Shown here: one piece after another, positions 24,450-33,349 of the stretch | How the letters are laid out: the number at the start of each line of letters is the position of its first letter | How positions within the stretch are numbered: position 1 is the stretch's first letter | From: Nitrososphaera sp. | GTDB lineage: Archaea > Thermoproteota > Nitrososphaeria > Nitrososphaerales > Nitrososphaeraceae | Reading direction: 5' to 3' | Length of the DNA stretch: 64,000 nucleotides | NCBI GenBank assembly: GCA_029263715.1 | Contig: JAJUFP010000002.1 | Span: 62,001-126,000 of the forward strand | Position numbers and translations under genes: made by a program | The notes under the pieces: generated by a model | The model's input: the letters and a program-made list of their open reading frames with translations, nothing else | The model's database searches: none | Told to the model about the DNA's origin: nothing

Positions 24450-26540
24450 CTATCTAAGGCGGACAATTTCGCGGTTGTCCGGCACGCCGGACCGGATCTT
24501 GAGCCTTGAGTAGATTGCGCTGGCGACGTTCTCAGACTTGGTGCGCTCACCATGGTTTACCAGCACCCGCTTGGGCTTTATCTTGGCCACAAAGTTCATT
24601 ATCTGGTTAAAGTCGCTGTGGCCGGAAAAGCCGTCGATCTTTTGGGTCTGGCAGCGTATGGGCACGACCTTGAGCTTACCGGACTTGTCCATCATGCTCA
24701 CTTCTGAAACGTTGCCGTCAAGGACGCGCCGTCCAAGGGTGCCGTTTATCTGGTACGAGACAAAGATTATCTTGTTTTTGGGGTCCGGCGCCAGCTCCTT
24801 AAAGTACTCGACGGACGGGCCGCCCTCAAGCATGCCGGAGGTGGCCATCACTATCGCCGGGTTGGGGTCGTTTAGCACCTCGTCGCGCTTGCCGTAGCCG
24901 CTGATGACCGTAAAGTATTCTGACTGGAACGGGTTTATGCCCTGCTGCACTGACCGCCTTACCTCGGAGCCCAAATAGTGCGCATAAGACATGTGGATGG
25001 CACTTGCCTCGGAGATCATGCCCTCTATGTAGATGGGGGACTCCATCAGCCGGCCCTCGCTCATCTCCTTGGCCATGACAAGCATTATCTCCTGAGCCCT
25101 GCCGACGGCCGGAACGGGGATCAGAACCTTGCCTCCCTCTTTGAGAGTCTGGTTTATGGAATTGCAGAAACTCTGGTAAACAAAGGACTGGTCCGGCATT
25201 ATGTCTGTAGAATTGCCGTACGTGCTTTCTGTAATCAGCGTCTCGACGCGGGGGTATGTGGATACAGCGCTGTCCAGCAGCTGCGTCTTGGCGTACTTGT
25301 AGTCGCCGGAATAAAGTATGTTGTGCGCGCCGGATATGTTCAGGTGCACGGTTGCGCTGCCCATGATGTGGCCAGCGTTGTTAAGCGTGATGGTGATGTC
25401 CGGTGAAATGTCAGTTGGCTTGCCGTACGGGATGGTGATGGTGTGTTTGATGACTTCGTGCACGTCACGGGCCTCGTAGGGCAGGTACGAGCCGTTGGCC
25501 TTGGCTATCTTGACAGAGTCCATCTGCAGAAGCGTGGTCAGCGGTAGCGTGGGCTCGGTGCAGTAAACCGGTCCCCTGTATCCATACTTGAAGAGGGCCG
25601 GCAAAAATCCCTGGTGGTCGATGTGGGCATGGCTTAGGACAACTGCATCAAGGTCATCAAGGTCAAAGTTGAACCAGTCCAGGCGCGGATAAGCGTCAAG
25701 GCCGGACATCTCGCCGGGGTTGATGCCGCAGTCAAGCATCACCTTGCTTTCGGGGGTAACAACAACAAAGCATGAACGGCCCACCTGCTTTACGCCGCCA
25801 AGGCAGAAGAGCATGACTTCTTCCTTGCTTGTGGACCAGGGCTGCGGCCTTGCCGTGGGCTCTGCCTCGGCCCTGCCGTTTCCGTTCTCAGAAACGTCTC
25901 GGACAACCAGCGAGTCTCGAAATATCCGCCGGCCAAGCTGCTGCAGGAACTCGGTGCGCTCCTTTGCCGAGCCCTTGAGGGTGGAGTGAATGGTGTTGAT
26001 GCTGGTAGACGGTATGTGCGGCGACCGCCGTGTATGGGCTATCCAGCCGGTAGACTGGGCTATCTGCACTATCATGTTGGCGTCCACGGCCTCCTGCTTG
26101 TCGACTTCCAAGACGACCTCGCCGGTGGCATCGTCGCAGAAAACTGCAGAAACGTTCACGTCCTTTGGTAATAGCTTGACCACGGTCTGCCGCGTATCGT
26201 CTTCCGGCAGCCGCACCGACGGGTCCGTGCGGATTATGAACCTCTTTTTCAGGGTCTTGGAAAGCGATCCAAGGTAGTACGTCAGCTCGGTAAGCGCAAA
26301 CTTGGGGTTCTTTGAATAAAGCGCGATGTTGGGGCCTTCAAACCTGACAGTGGTGATCTTGGCGTCGGAGGGTATGGACTGCAGGATGGTCTTGGCAACA
26401 GCATCCTCGTTTTCGGCAGTCACCTTCGTAACGCCGGCATCCATTCTTGGTCTTTTTACAACAGCCGTCTGCTCAACAGATTGTTCCATCGTTTCTCTAT
26501 CGTTCAACTCTTCGTCAGTCCGGCCACACCTTGATGCCAT
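24450..26540 (-). CDS. KH-domain beta-CASP ribonuclease, archaeal CPSF1 type
   Basis: 696 residues, the size of archaeal aCPSF1 (FttA). Two N-terminal KH-type domains (residues about 35-205) precede a metallo-beta-lactamase core with SHAHIDHQG (HxHxDH), NAGHIMGSA and a beta-CASP domain; GFSGHSDFNQ and VNHGE supply the C-terminal metal ligands. The enzyme is an endo- and 5'-exoribonuclease, and it acts in transcription termination by cleaving U-rich 3' ends in archaea. ATG 26540 gives a short leader from TATA CTGTTTATG. Confidence 0.92.
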   Translation of the reverse strand: MASRCGRTDEELNDRETMEQSVEQTAVVKRPRMDAGVTKVTAENEDAVAKTILQSIPSDAKITTVRFEGPNIALYSKNPKFALTELTYYLGSLSKTLKKRFIIRTDPSVRLPEDDTRQTVVKLLPKDVNVSAVFCDDATGEVVLEVDKQEAVDANMIVQIAQSTGWIAHTRRSPHIPSTSINTIHSTLKGSAKERTEFLQQLGRRIFRDSLVVRDVSENGNGRAEAEPTARPQPWSTSKEEVMLFCLGGVKQVGRSCFVVVTPESKVMLDCGINPGEMSGLDAYPRLDWFNFDLDDLDAVVLSHAHIDHQGFLPALFKYGYRGPVYCTEPTLPLTTLLQMDSVKIAKANGSYLPYEARDVHEVIKHTITIPYGKPTDISPDITITLNNAGHIMGSATVHLNISGAHNILYSGDYKYAKTQLLDSAVSTYPRVETLITESTYGNSTDIMPDQSFVYQSFCNSINQTLKEGGKVLIPVPAVGRAQEIMLVMAKEMSEGRLMESPIYIEGMISEASAIHMSYAHYLGSEVRRSVQQGINPFQSEYFTVISGYGKRDEVLNDPNPAIVMATSGMLEGGPSVEYFKELAPDPKNKIIFVSYQINGTLGRRVLDGNVSEVSMMDKSGKLKVVPIRCQTQKIDGFSGHSDFNQIMNFVAKIKPKRVLVNHGERTKSENVASAIYSRLKIRSGVPDNREIVRLR

Positions 26541-26644
26541 GCATCATAAACAATTAACTTACACGGCATAAACAGGCGATAAGCCATCAATACCTATCCC
26601 TTTGCAGTATAAAAGCCTACTGTTTTTCCAGACACTACTCCGTC

Positions 26645-27250
26645 TCAGGTGGCATACGCAAATCTGGAGTAGAACCCGTTCTTGCCAGAGTTGTCCCACT
26701 TCCTTCCGTAGTCGCTATAGTTGTTCTTTGTGGACTTGGCCACTACTGCAGCAAATCCCGGCGCCACCCCCATCGGCGCGTTGCTGACAGTCGCTTCTTT
26801 ACTTTTATCGGCCCCTTCAATGGCTTCGACGGCAAGGTCGATTGCCGATGGAATCTGCAGCGTCCTTCTCTTTCCATCCACTTCAAACTTTATAGGAACC
26901 GACCGAACGCCTGCAATTTCTCCAATCAGCCCTGCAATGGCTCCAAAAAAGCCTCCGGCCTGGCCGGAATATATCTTGCCCAGCGCATCTGCTTGTTCTT
27001 TGCTTGCACTCTCATCCAGGTACAGAGCTGCCTTCCACTTTGGGCCTGTAAACATGTTGCCCGGGGCATGAAAGACAGCAACAACATTCAGTCCATCCAG
27101 GGGTGTGCTATCGAAATTTCCTTTCTGGATGTGCCATGCCACAATTACGTCGCACTCGCCTTGATCGGGATTTCCCAGGAAAACACACGGGCAGACAGTA
27201 TCGCAGTTGCAGGCTTCAAAATAATCTCCCTCCATTTTCCATGCAGTCAT
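26645..27250 (-). CDS. DUF1326 family protein
   Basis: 201 residues from ATG 27250 (leaderless; reverse-strand ATTAAATAT centred 27 bp upstream). The N-terminal MEGDYFEACNCDTVCPCVFL, with a Cys cluster CNCDTVCPC, and the following GECDVIVAWHI are the DUF1326 signature. The family is of unknown function, but the Cys motif suggests metal binding. Cytoplasmic. Isolated gene. Confidence 0.85.
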   Translation of the reverse strand: MTAWKMEGDYFEACNCDTVCPCVFLGNPDQGECDVIVAWHIQKGNFDSTPLDGLNVVAVFHAPGNMFTGPKWKAALYLDESASKEQADALGKIYSGQAGGFFGAIAGLIGEIAGVRSVPIKFEVDGKRRTLQIPSAIDLAVEAIEGADKSKEATVSNAPMGVAPGFAAVVAKSTKNNYSDYGRKWDNSGKNGFYSRFAYAT

Positions 27251-28025
27251 GCCAGATCCTCTGCTGGAAGAATTCCCATATTTAATGGTGGCTAATGAAA
27301 GATATAAGCATTTTATGAAGTGATACCACAATTCTTCATAATAATGACACAAGGTTTGCAAATACGCAACTTTGGAGGGTTTCTTGGATCATACTGAAAT
27401 ATCCCACGCGACATTCGTGTCTGCATTCTATCACCCGAATCGAACAAGCAATGTAATTTACCTTCAATGCACATGCATCGCAGTATTTTTCTATTAGGGC
27501 GATACCTTCGCCAACATCAAAGCAGGCTTCTTGGGTTGCCAGGCTGCCACAAGTTGCACTGTTTCTATCCTTTTAGGGCTGCTTGCAAAGGGCTTCAGCG
27601 CTAACAAAAATTTTGCCATTAATTTTCACTCCGTTATGCTTCCGACGAGCGTAACTAGAGACATAGCTGCAGCGGTAGCCAAGAATCTAGTGTTATTGTC
27701 TTGTCTGTCATCGCATATTACGGTCTTATGAGAATGTACTGATCACGCCAAGCAGACCATCTCTACTGCGTTTAAATGATTGAAAATGGCTCTAATTTTA
27801 GTATGGAACATGTGAAAAACATTATTCATGCTGCATATCAGGCAGATGTTCAGCGGCTACAACCTCTATTTGATCGTGGATGTGCTTACCGAGTTACTTC
27901 CATTTTGATCGGATGAACCCTTATTTTTGTTAAAAATTGTCAACGTTATTTAAATAGCCCGAATGTGCATATACAACGACTAATACCGCTCTGCTCCTAT
28001 TAGTAGAGGTTAGTTCTTCATAGTA
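27251..28025. other. 775-bp stretch without a clear gene
   Basis: No convincing reading frame. A 66-codon frame from TTG 27531 lacks a promoter at the expected distance and resembles no protein. A 37-codon frame from ATG 27803 (MEHVKNIIHAAYQADVQRLQ) has GTTTAAATG about 29 bp upstream and could be a micro-gene or a remnant. The right end holds the TFB promoter and leader hairpin. Confidence 0.4.
27945..28004 (+). promoter_or_regulatory. TFB promoter and leader hairpin
   Basis: TTATTTAAATAGCC near 27947-27958 is a strong TATA box predicting a start near 27979. From that base ACTAATA (27979-27985) pairs perfectly with TATTAGT (27998-28004) across a 12-base loop, so the about 47-base leader of the TFB mRNA begins with a hairpin. 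Most genes here are leaderless, so this leader is unusual. Confidence 0.45.
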
Positions 28026-28925
28026 ATGCAAACTTCAATCATATGTTCCGTATGTAATAACGGTCATCCGATTACAGACCTGGAATCTGGCGAGCTGATA
28101 TGTAGCGATTGCGGTCTTGTCTTGTCAGATAACGCCCAAGAAAGCCGCGCAGAATGGCGAACTTTCGACTCTGAAACAAGCGATAGAGTAAGGGTAGGCG
28201 CCCCCACTTCTCTAGCCCACCACGATATGGGATTGGCAACGGTCATCGGAAAGAACAACAGCGATTCCAGCGGACGCAAATTGGATGCATCAATGCATTC
28301 AACCATGCAGAGGTTAAGAACCTGGGATTTCAGAACGCAGGCGCACACATCAGCTGATAGGAATCTTATTCAGGCTTTCAGCGAGCTTGGCAGGTTAAAG
28401 GATAAACTTGGTCTATCAGATGCAATAATCGAGAAGACAGCCTACATCTATCGGAAAGCTCAGGAAAAAGGGATGATAAGGGGAAGGTCAACATCTTCTA
28501 TTTTGGCTGCAGCCATATACATCGCATGTAGAGAGATGGGAGCGTCAAGAACGTTAAGAGATGTCGCCGAAACTACCGATGTAAAACGCAAAGTTATTTC
28601 ACGCAGCTATCGGCTGCTTATCTATGAACTTGGCATCATGGTGCCATCGGTAGATCCAATGAAGTGTATCGCCAAGATAGCAAACAATGCGAAACTGAGT
28701 GAAAAGACGAAACGCATGGCAATAGATACTATGAACGACCTTACCGAAAAAAAGATATCTGCCGGAAAGGCACCCATGGGGCTTGCAGCAACGGTTCTTT
28801 ACTTGTCTTGCTTGAGAAATGGGGAGAACATAACCCAGAAAAATATCGCAGAAGCAGCAGGAGTAACAGAAGTGACTATCAGAAACAGGGTCAAAGACCT
28901 GAAGGCTAGGCTTGACCTTGATTAG
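28026..28925 (+). CDS. tfb: Transcription initiation factor TFB
   Basis: 299 residues. N-terminal zinc ribbon (CSVCNNGHPITDLESGELICSDCG), B-reader/linker region (AEWRTFDSE) and two cyclin-fold repeats (residues about 100-190 and 200-295) with a C-terminal HTH (TQKNIAEAAGVTEVTIRNRV). It recruits RNA polymerase to TBP-bound promoters. Thaumarchaea carry several TFB paralogues; this one has its own long leader. A small gene follows 20 bp downstream. Confidence 0.93.
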   Translation: MQTSIICSVCNNGHPITDLESGELICSDCGLVLSDNAQESRAEWRTFDSETSDRVRVGAPTSLAHHDMGLATVIGKNNSDSSGRKLDASMHSTMQRLRTWDFRTQAHTSADRNLIQAFSELGRLKDKLGLSDAIIEKTAYIYRKAQEKGMIRGRSTSSILAAAIYIACREMGASRTLRDVAETTDVKRKVISRSYRLLIYELGIMVPSVDPMKCIAKIANNAKLSEKTKRMAIDTMNDLTEKKISAGKAPMGLAATVLYLSCLRNGENITQKNIAEAAGVTEVTIRNRVKDLKARLDLD

Positions 28926-28945
28926 ACCAGGGGAATGCTACAATC

Positions 28946-29134
28946 ATGTCTAATGAAGATACACAAGAAGAAAAAGATTTCAGGGAAAGATACACAGAGG
29001 ATCTACGCAAGAAAAAGACACAGAATTTTGTCAGTCCGCATTTTGGGTGTGACGAGTTGTCTGAGGAAATAAGAAGTGTCAAACAACAGGAATTGATAAC
29101 TCTGGGACGGAGAGGAGAGAAAATAAAAGCATGA
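28946..29134 (+). CDS. Small charged protein downstream of TFB
   Basis: 62 residues, highly charged (EEKDFRERYTEDLRKKKTQN), helical, no motif. It begins 20 bp after the TFB stop and is probably co-transcribed. Function unknown. Confidence 0.4.
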   Translation: MSNEDTQEEKDFRERYTEDLRKKKTQNFVSPHFGCDELSEEIRSVKQQELITLGRRGEKIKA

Positions 29135-29739
29135 AGAAATTAGCAGGGAGATTATCCTACGTCTAAAGTTAAAACATCACAGTCAAGACAACAAAGGTTA
29201 AGGACAAATTCTCTTTTGCAGTATTTTCTATCTGGTATAAAGACCAGCATCTGCAGTTATCGATTAAGTGCTTCCTTTTATCTGTTAGCAGCAATGCCAC
29301 GACCAGCCTTTTGATGGCAAGGTTCGACTCGCCGGTTCTCAGCTATTAAACAACCACGCTGTTTCTTCCGCGATATGGCATCGCATATGCTTCGAGATAT
29401 CAACGGCGATTGCCATGTTGTTTATCATCAACTGCTCTTACCTTAAACGGCGTATATTTACCACCGTGGCAAACCGGACAATCTAGGTTGGGTCTATACT
29501 AGATATCAAACACCACAGGTATTACAAGCCTGGATATCTGGCGTATACGCCATAATCATCGGGTTGCTTGGCGGTTCCAGCAGTCTTGCATTATGGTACA
29601 AGAAGCACTGGAATCAGAGATGATGTTACTACAGAATTCAAACAAAAATTGCGTGCGAAAACCAACGGCAAAAGTCTGCCAATTTTGGAATCACATGGGA
29701 ACTGTCATGTTTTTATTGCCATTCAGGTAAGTCCAAACA
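29135..29739. other. 605-bp low-coding stretch with possible gene remnants
   Basis: No intact gene. On the reverse strand near 29400-29500 a short frame reads LDCPVCHGGKYTPFKVRAV and then stops, without a start codon, which looks like a relic of a zinc-knuckle gene. The forward frame from 29568 to 29765 does not resemble a protein. The promoter of the next small gene lies at 29708-29720. Confidence 0.35.
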
Positions 29740-29877
29740 TTGCCAAGGAAAACAGTTTATGGTAAATGTCCAAGATGCAAAACAAAGAGCGAGCTGGAAG
29801 TGGTTTCAAGTACACCGGGCAAGGAGAAGTTCAAGTGCAATCAATGCTTTCATAAATTTGGCATGGACGAGCTTTGA
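29740..29877 (+). CDS. Zinc-ribbon mini-protein
   Basis: 45 residues from TTG 29740: YGKCPRCKTKSELE and KFKCNQCFHKFG give two CxxC knuckles, a complete small zinc ribbon. GTTTTTATTG centred 26 bp upstream is the TATA box, so the mRNA is leaderless. Similar ribbons occur in transcription and translation factors; exact role unknown. Confidence 0.6.
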   Translation: MPRKTVYGKCPRCKTKSELEVVSSTPGKEKFKCNQCFHKFGMDEL

Positions 29878-29885
29878 TCAAAAGA

Positions 29886-30212
29886 TCATCTCTTTACCAG
29901 TCTGTATAATACTGGTTTAGTTTTCGGTACTCTTTCTATTATTTTCTTGGCTTCAAGATCCAGTTTGACGCATTCGACGTACCAGTTTATCGAACCCTTG
30001 AACCTGTTCAGCTTTTCGCTGATGTCTTTAGTTAATTCAGTGTAGGTCATCTCACCTTTTTCTTTTAGGCAATCTATGATCGCAGTGTGTATTGCATCAT
30101 ATTTTTCCTTGCTAATGCTGACTCCTCTTTTGCCCTCTGGGTGTTTTGTTTTGACCCTATCCTCAGACATAACGCGCTTGTGCAATACCTTCCTTTTCAT
30201 CGGAGCGTCCAA
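29886..30212 (-). CDS. DUF6958-like small protein
   Basis: 108 residues from TTG 30212. KRGVSISKEKYDAIHTAIID, MTYTELTKDISEKL and SINWYVECVKLDLEAKKIIERV give the winged-helix-like pattern of DUF6958-type proteins, with the invariant-looking WYV..VKLDLEA segment. Probably DNA-binding. Convergent with the zinc-ribbon mini-gene, with 8 bp between stops. Confidence 0.6.
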   Translation of the reverse strand: MDAPMKRKVLHKRVMSEDRVKTKHPEGKRGVSISKEKYDAIHTAIIDCLKEKGEMTYTELTKDISEKLNRFKGSINWYVECVKLDLEAKKIIERVPKTKPVLYRLVKR

Positions 30213-30345
30213 CCAATGCCTAAGAACGCATCCATGTCATAAGAATTTTCAAGCGTTGATTGCTTGATGTGACGCACTAAACCTGATATCGCTGTTGACA
30301 AGAATAAAACCGCATTATATCAAATCATGAAAAAGGTTAAGACTC

Positions 30346-30615
30346 TTGTTATCGTATGAATATCAGGTGCATAAAGGAAGTACCGCAATATTTGTTATCG
30401 GCTTATCTCTCATAGCTTCAGGAATCCTTGCATTGCAACTAGCTAGCTGGGAACCAATTTGGTATGAGCGATGCACTTCCGTCGGCCAATCACAGTGTTT
30501 CATTCCTGAATGGTTGCCTGCATTATTCCTACCATCATTTCTGATGATGTTGTTGGGGATGGTGCTTCTTGCGCTCAATATGAAATCAAAACCAAGTCAG
30601 GCAAAAATACAATAG
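30346..30615 (+). CDS. Small two-helix membrane protein
   Basis: 89 residues from TTG 30346, with CATTATATCAAA about 28 bp upstream. Two membrane segments (about residues 11-31 and 55-77) flank an outer loop with two Cys (YERCTSVGQSQCF) that could form a disulfide. Function unknown. Confidence 0.5.
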   Translation: MLSYEYQVHKGSTAIFVIGLSLIASGILALQLASWEPIWYERCTSVGQSQCFIPEWLPALFLPSFLMMLLGMVLLALNMKSKPSQAKIQ

Positions 30616-30641
30616 AAATCGGGCTCTTTTTTGTCTAGAAG

Positions 30642-31754
30642 CTAGTTAACTATACTGCACTGACCTATCTTGAAAGCGCTAATGGGGTAGGCATTGTAGG
30701 CTTGGTCTTTGGGAACCCGCCAATCTTGGTGATAGATTCCGCCTGTACTTCTGTCAAAGATATTTATCTCCACAACATAGTCGTCTGCTTTCTCCGTTAC
30801 CGTGATGTCTCTAGATGACGGATTTTTTTCGATTTGGCAACCAGTTGTTGCAGATTCAAATTGTTGTTCTGAAGGAATTATGAACCTGATGCCTTTTTCA
30901 TTCTGACTTACAGAAAAATATGCTACATATTCCAATGCTTGCTGCTCTGAAGTAATCGATCTAAAGAGCTGGTTGGTATCAGATACAGGCACCGGCAGAT
31001 TTTTTCTGATTGCAGAGTTCTCGTATTGGTTTTGCATTATGAAATGTTTGTACTGTATTGCATATTCATTAATTGAACAACCCTGTCTGAATACGGTATC
31101 CTTTGGTTCAAGGTACGAGAATGTCAATTCTTGAGGCAGCCACCTTACTAGATTGGGGTCAGTATCATCAAGAGAAGATATGTCAAACACATCTTCGCCA
31201 CAAACTTTGCTCTGAATCTTGGCAGCTTCTGTTTTCGTATAGTCTGTCAGTGTTTTCGCAGTAGGAAGTGGATAACTGTCAAAAACATATGCTTTCTGAA
31301 GCAACTTCTCACTTCCAACTCTAATTTCAGATTCCCTGACAGCCGAAAGAATCTGTGGTTGTTCTAGATCGCTTATGGCAAATACCCTTACAGTATAGCG
31401 CCCTTCTGCCGGCGGAACGAATGATACTCCTATCGTTTGGTTGGCATTAGCTTGAAGGATGCCTGATGACCATGCTATATGCTCAGTGATTCCTGTTTCA
31501 TCTCTGACTTCCATAATCGCAACATATGGTTGGCTATGGTCAAGTAGATTGTTGAACACCGTTGTTGATAGCACGATTTGTTGGTCCTTTGCAGCTTGAA
31601 TTAGCACGTTACCTTCTATGTCAGTTACCACCGGCGATGAAAAGTCGACGACAACAATAGAGGTAGCATTTGCATAAAAGGTGTCAGGCAGAACAAATGA
31701 AAAAACCAAAGTGAAAACCATTAGCATCGTAAAATTGAGCCTAGGATAATTCAC
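30642..31754 (-). CDS. Exported protein sharing a beta domain with the clostripain-family protein
   Basis: 370 residues from GTG 31754, with signal peptide (LMVFTLVFSFVLPDTFYANA). Residues about 30-145 (SQPYVAIMEVRDETGIT; VFAISDLEQPQILSAVR) match the N-terminal domain of the protease-like protein at 41624-44206. The C-terminal 220 residues have several Cys (VCGEDVF, RQGCSIN, TTGCQIE, IGQCSIV) that may form disulfides outside the cell. Function unknown. Confidence 0.6.
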   Translation of the reverse strand: MNYPRLNFTMLMVFTLVFSFVLPDTFYANATSIVVVDFSSPVVTDIEGNVLIQAAKDQQIVLSTTVFNNLLDHSQPYVAIMEVRDETGITEHIAWSSGILQANANQTIGVSFVPPAEGRYTVRVFAISDLEQPQILSAVRESEIRVGSEKLLQKAYVFDSYPLPTAKTLTDYTKTEAAKIQSKVCGEDVFDISSLDDTDPNLVRWLPQELTFSYLEPKDTVFRQGCSINEYAIQYKHFIMQNQYENSAIRKNLPVPVSDTNQLFRSITSEQQALEYVAYFSVSQNEKGIRFIIPSEQQFESATTGCQIEKNPSSRDITVTEKADDYVVEINIFDRSTGGIYHQDWRVPKDQAYNAYPISAFKIGQCSIVN

Positions 31755-31947
31755 AGTTAGAAACTAGTCCTTATTCAATTAATTATGTTTATGGTGACAT
31801 CCCGTCTGTTTGCAAATTGTTGCCGCTGTTTAGAAACTCAGACAAAATCTAATTTTAAACAAGGCCAGAAATCAGAGCCTCATAAAGCATTTAGAACAGA
31901 AAGTTATCGAAAATCAAAAGAGCTTTGGTGTCGTACAACAAAAACAC

Positions 31948-31962
31948 CTGTTATTATAACAG
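31948..31962. promoter_or_regulatory. Palindrome CTGTTAT-T-ATAACAG at the VOC gene promoter
   Basis: A perfect 7+1+7 inverted repeat, whose centre also reads as the TATA box for the gene starting at TTG 31991. A repressor bound here would block TBP. Chance symmetry around a TATA box is possible. Confidence 0.4.
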
Positions 31963-31990
31963 ATCAAAGTAATACATACATGAAGAGCCC

Positions 31991-32407
31991 TTGAAATTCA
32001 AAAAGATAATCGAGACCTGCATCTATTGCCCTGATTTACAAAAGATGAAGGATTTCTACGTCGATGTCCTTGGCCTTGAGGTGGTAACTGAAGAGCCGGA
32101 ACGGCACCTGTTTCTGAAGGCTGGAAAAAACATGCTGCTTATCTTCAATCCGCAAAGAACGCTGATGGAAAACGAGAACATCTTTCCTCCCCACGGGGCA
32201 TTAACGCCGCCATCTATCCTTCACCTTGCGTTTGAAGTATCAAAAGAAGGATACGAAGAAGCAAAGGAACTCCTCAAAAAGAACAACATCGAGATAGAAT
32301 CAGAGCTGGCATGGGAAGACCGGAATTCCAAATCCACATACTTTCGGGACCCTGCCGGCAATCTGGTAGAGATCATTACTGAAGGGGCCTGGCCGGTGGA
32401 AGACTAG
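31991..32407 (+). CDS. VOC (glyoxalase/bleomycin resistance/dioxygenase) family protein
   Basis: 138 residues from TTG 31991. Two beta-alpha-beta-beta-beta halves: CIYCPDLQKMKDFYVDVLGL and LHLAFEVSKEGYEEAKELLK, ending FRDPAGNLVEIIT with the metal-binding Glu. His of ILHLAFEV is the other likely ligand. Substrate unknown. The TAG stop lies inside the left end of a MITE-like repeat (32404-32524), so that insertion formed or trimmed the 3' end. Confidence 0.8.
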   Translation: MKFKKIIETCIYCPDLQKMKDFYVDVLGLEVVTEEPERHLFLKAGKNMLLIFNPQRTLMENENIFPPHGALTPPSILHLAFEVSKEGYEEAKELLKKNNIEIESELAWEDRNSKSTYFRDPAGNLVEIITEGAWPVED

Positions 32408-32524
32408 AAGTTGTCTCATAAATGGTTACTTGCCCCAAAAGCAGATGCAGCATGGATCTAATGGGGAGAAACAAACGGCGATTCAATTACCACCTTGTTT
32501 CCCTATTTATGAAATGACTTCTAG
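32404..32524 (+). mobile_element. MITE-like element, copy 1
   Basis: 121 bp bounded by CTAG, with terminal inverted repeats AAGTTGTCTCATAAAT and, at the right, ATTTATGAAATGACTT (13 of 16 pair). It carries no coding sequence. A diverged copy in the same orientation lies at 33228-33349. The CTAG/CTAA ends fit the YTAR target duplication of IS5-group elements, which is inference. It includes the VOC stop codon. Confidence 0.6.
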
Positions 32525-32572
32525 TAAGGCGGCAGAAAAGCTTAACCGTATGCAGGAATAAATGCTAAGATC

Positions 32573-33055
32573 TTGAAGGTCTATATCGATACATCGGTCA
32601 TCGTTTCACTGGCCGATCCTTTTGACGTCTTCCATGACCAATCCATAACTTCCATTAACAATTTAATTAAACATGGAATTGAATGTAATATAAGCAGCCC
32701 ACTTGTAATTGAACTTGGAAAAATTGTTAAAGTTAAGGGAACAAAAAGATGTCTAGACATTACCCGTTCTCTTGAGGAGTTTAAGATTAATTTTAAGAAC
32801 ACGGACATGAAAGAAGTCTGGAAATTATCCCAGACTTATCTGGACGAGCGGGTACTAACAGTAAGGCACCGTCTCGATCTGCTTCATTATGCAGCCGCGT
32901 CATTGCTCAATTCTACACATTTGGCATCTTGGAACAGTAGACAATTCAATGATAAAATAGCAGTGAAGGTAAGCAGGATAAATTCCAAGCATGGGCTGCT
33001 AAGCTTAATAGCAGGTAAACCCGATTATATCGTCAAGCGAGAAAACCTTGGCTAA
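32573..33055 (+). CDS. PIN-domain protein (VapC-like RNase)
   Basis: 160 residues from TTG 32573. YIDTSVIVSLADP holds the first PIN aspartate, SSPLVIELGKIV the conserved Glu, and RLDLLHYAAASLL..LASWNSRQFND the later Asp residues. The fold is typical of VapC-type toxins and of site-specific RNases. The small gene behind it overlaps by 8 bp and could encode its antitoxin in reverse order. The pair is bracketed by two MITE-like repeats. Its A/T-rich 5' half differs from neighbouring genes, which hints at transfer. Confidence 0.75.
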   Translation: MKVYIDTSVIVSLADPFDVFHDQSITSINNLIKHGIECNISSPLVIELGKIVKVKGTKRCLDITRSLEEFKINFKNTDMKEVWKLSQTYLDERVLTVRHRLDLLHYAAASLLNSTHLASWNSRQFNDKIAVKVSRINSKHGLLSLIAGKPDYIVKRENLG

Positions 33056-33221
33056 AGCAAAGCGTGATAATCTAAAGATGCTGCGTCAGATACGCAAAGA
33101 ACTGTCGCTGGAATTAGAAAAGATGACGCCGGAGCAGCGCGAAGAGTTCTTCAAGGGCGCCGAAGAGTTCTACGAAGGCCTTAGAAAGATGGAAAAGGTC
33201 AGAGCTGCTATCGCTAGATAA
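33048..33221 (+). CDS. Small helical protein overlapping the PIN gene, candidate antitoxin
   Basis: 57 residues from TTG 33048, overlapping the PIN stop codon by 8 bp. All-helical, charged (LKMLRQIRKELSLELEKMTP; REEFFKGAEEFYEGLRKM). Proteins of this kind often bind and neutralise PIN toxins. No DNA-binding domain is evident. The gene ends 6 bp before MITE copy 2. Confidence 0.5.
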   Translation: MAKAKRDNLKMLRQIRKELSLELEKMTPEQREEFFKGAEEFYEGLRKMEKVRAAIAR

Positions 33222-33227
33222 TTCTTA

Positions 33228-33349
33228 CTAAAAGTTATCTCGTAATGATGCTGCATCCAAAATCAAGTAGATGCAGCCATGAATCTGAGGCTTATGGTGG
33301 ACAGCTACCGGCTAATACCTTGTCTTCCTATTTATGGGATGACTTCTAG
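33228..33349 (+). mobile_element. MITE-like element, copy 2
   Basis: 122 bp, bounded by CTAA and CTAG, homologous to copy 1: shared TAGATGCAGCCATG/CAGATGCAGCATGG core and CCTATTTATG(G/A)(G/A)ATGACTTCTAG right end. It also has an internal stem (ATGCTGCATC with GATGCAGCCAT). No coding sequence. Confidence 0.6.

Noticed and set aside
27425-27450. Reverse-strand GTTCGATTCGGG resembling a T arm
   Set aside because: No complete cloverleaf can be folded.
29310-29345. tRNA-like GGTTCGACTCGCCGG segment
   Set aside because: No matching T stem, acceptor or anticodon arm around it.
31785-31994. Forward ORF of 69 codons before the VOC gene
   Set aside because: A/T-rich with no codon bias or motif, and it overlaps the VOC promoter palindrome.
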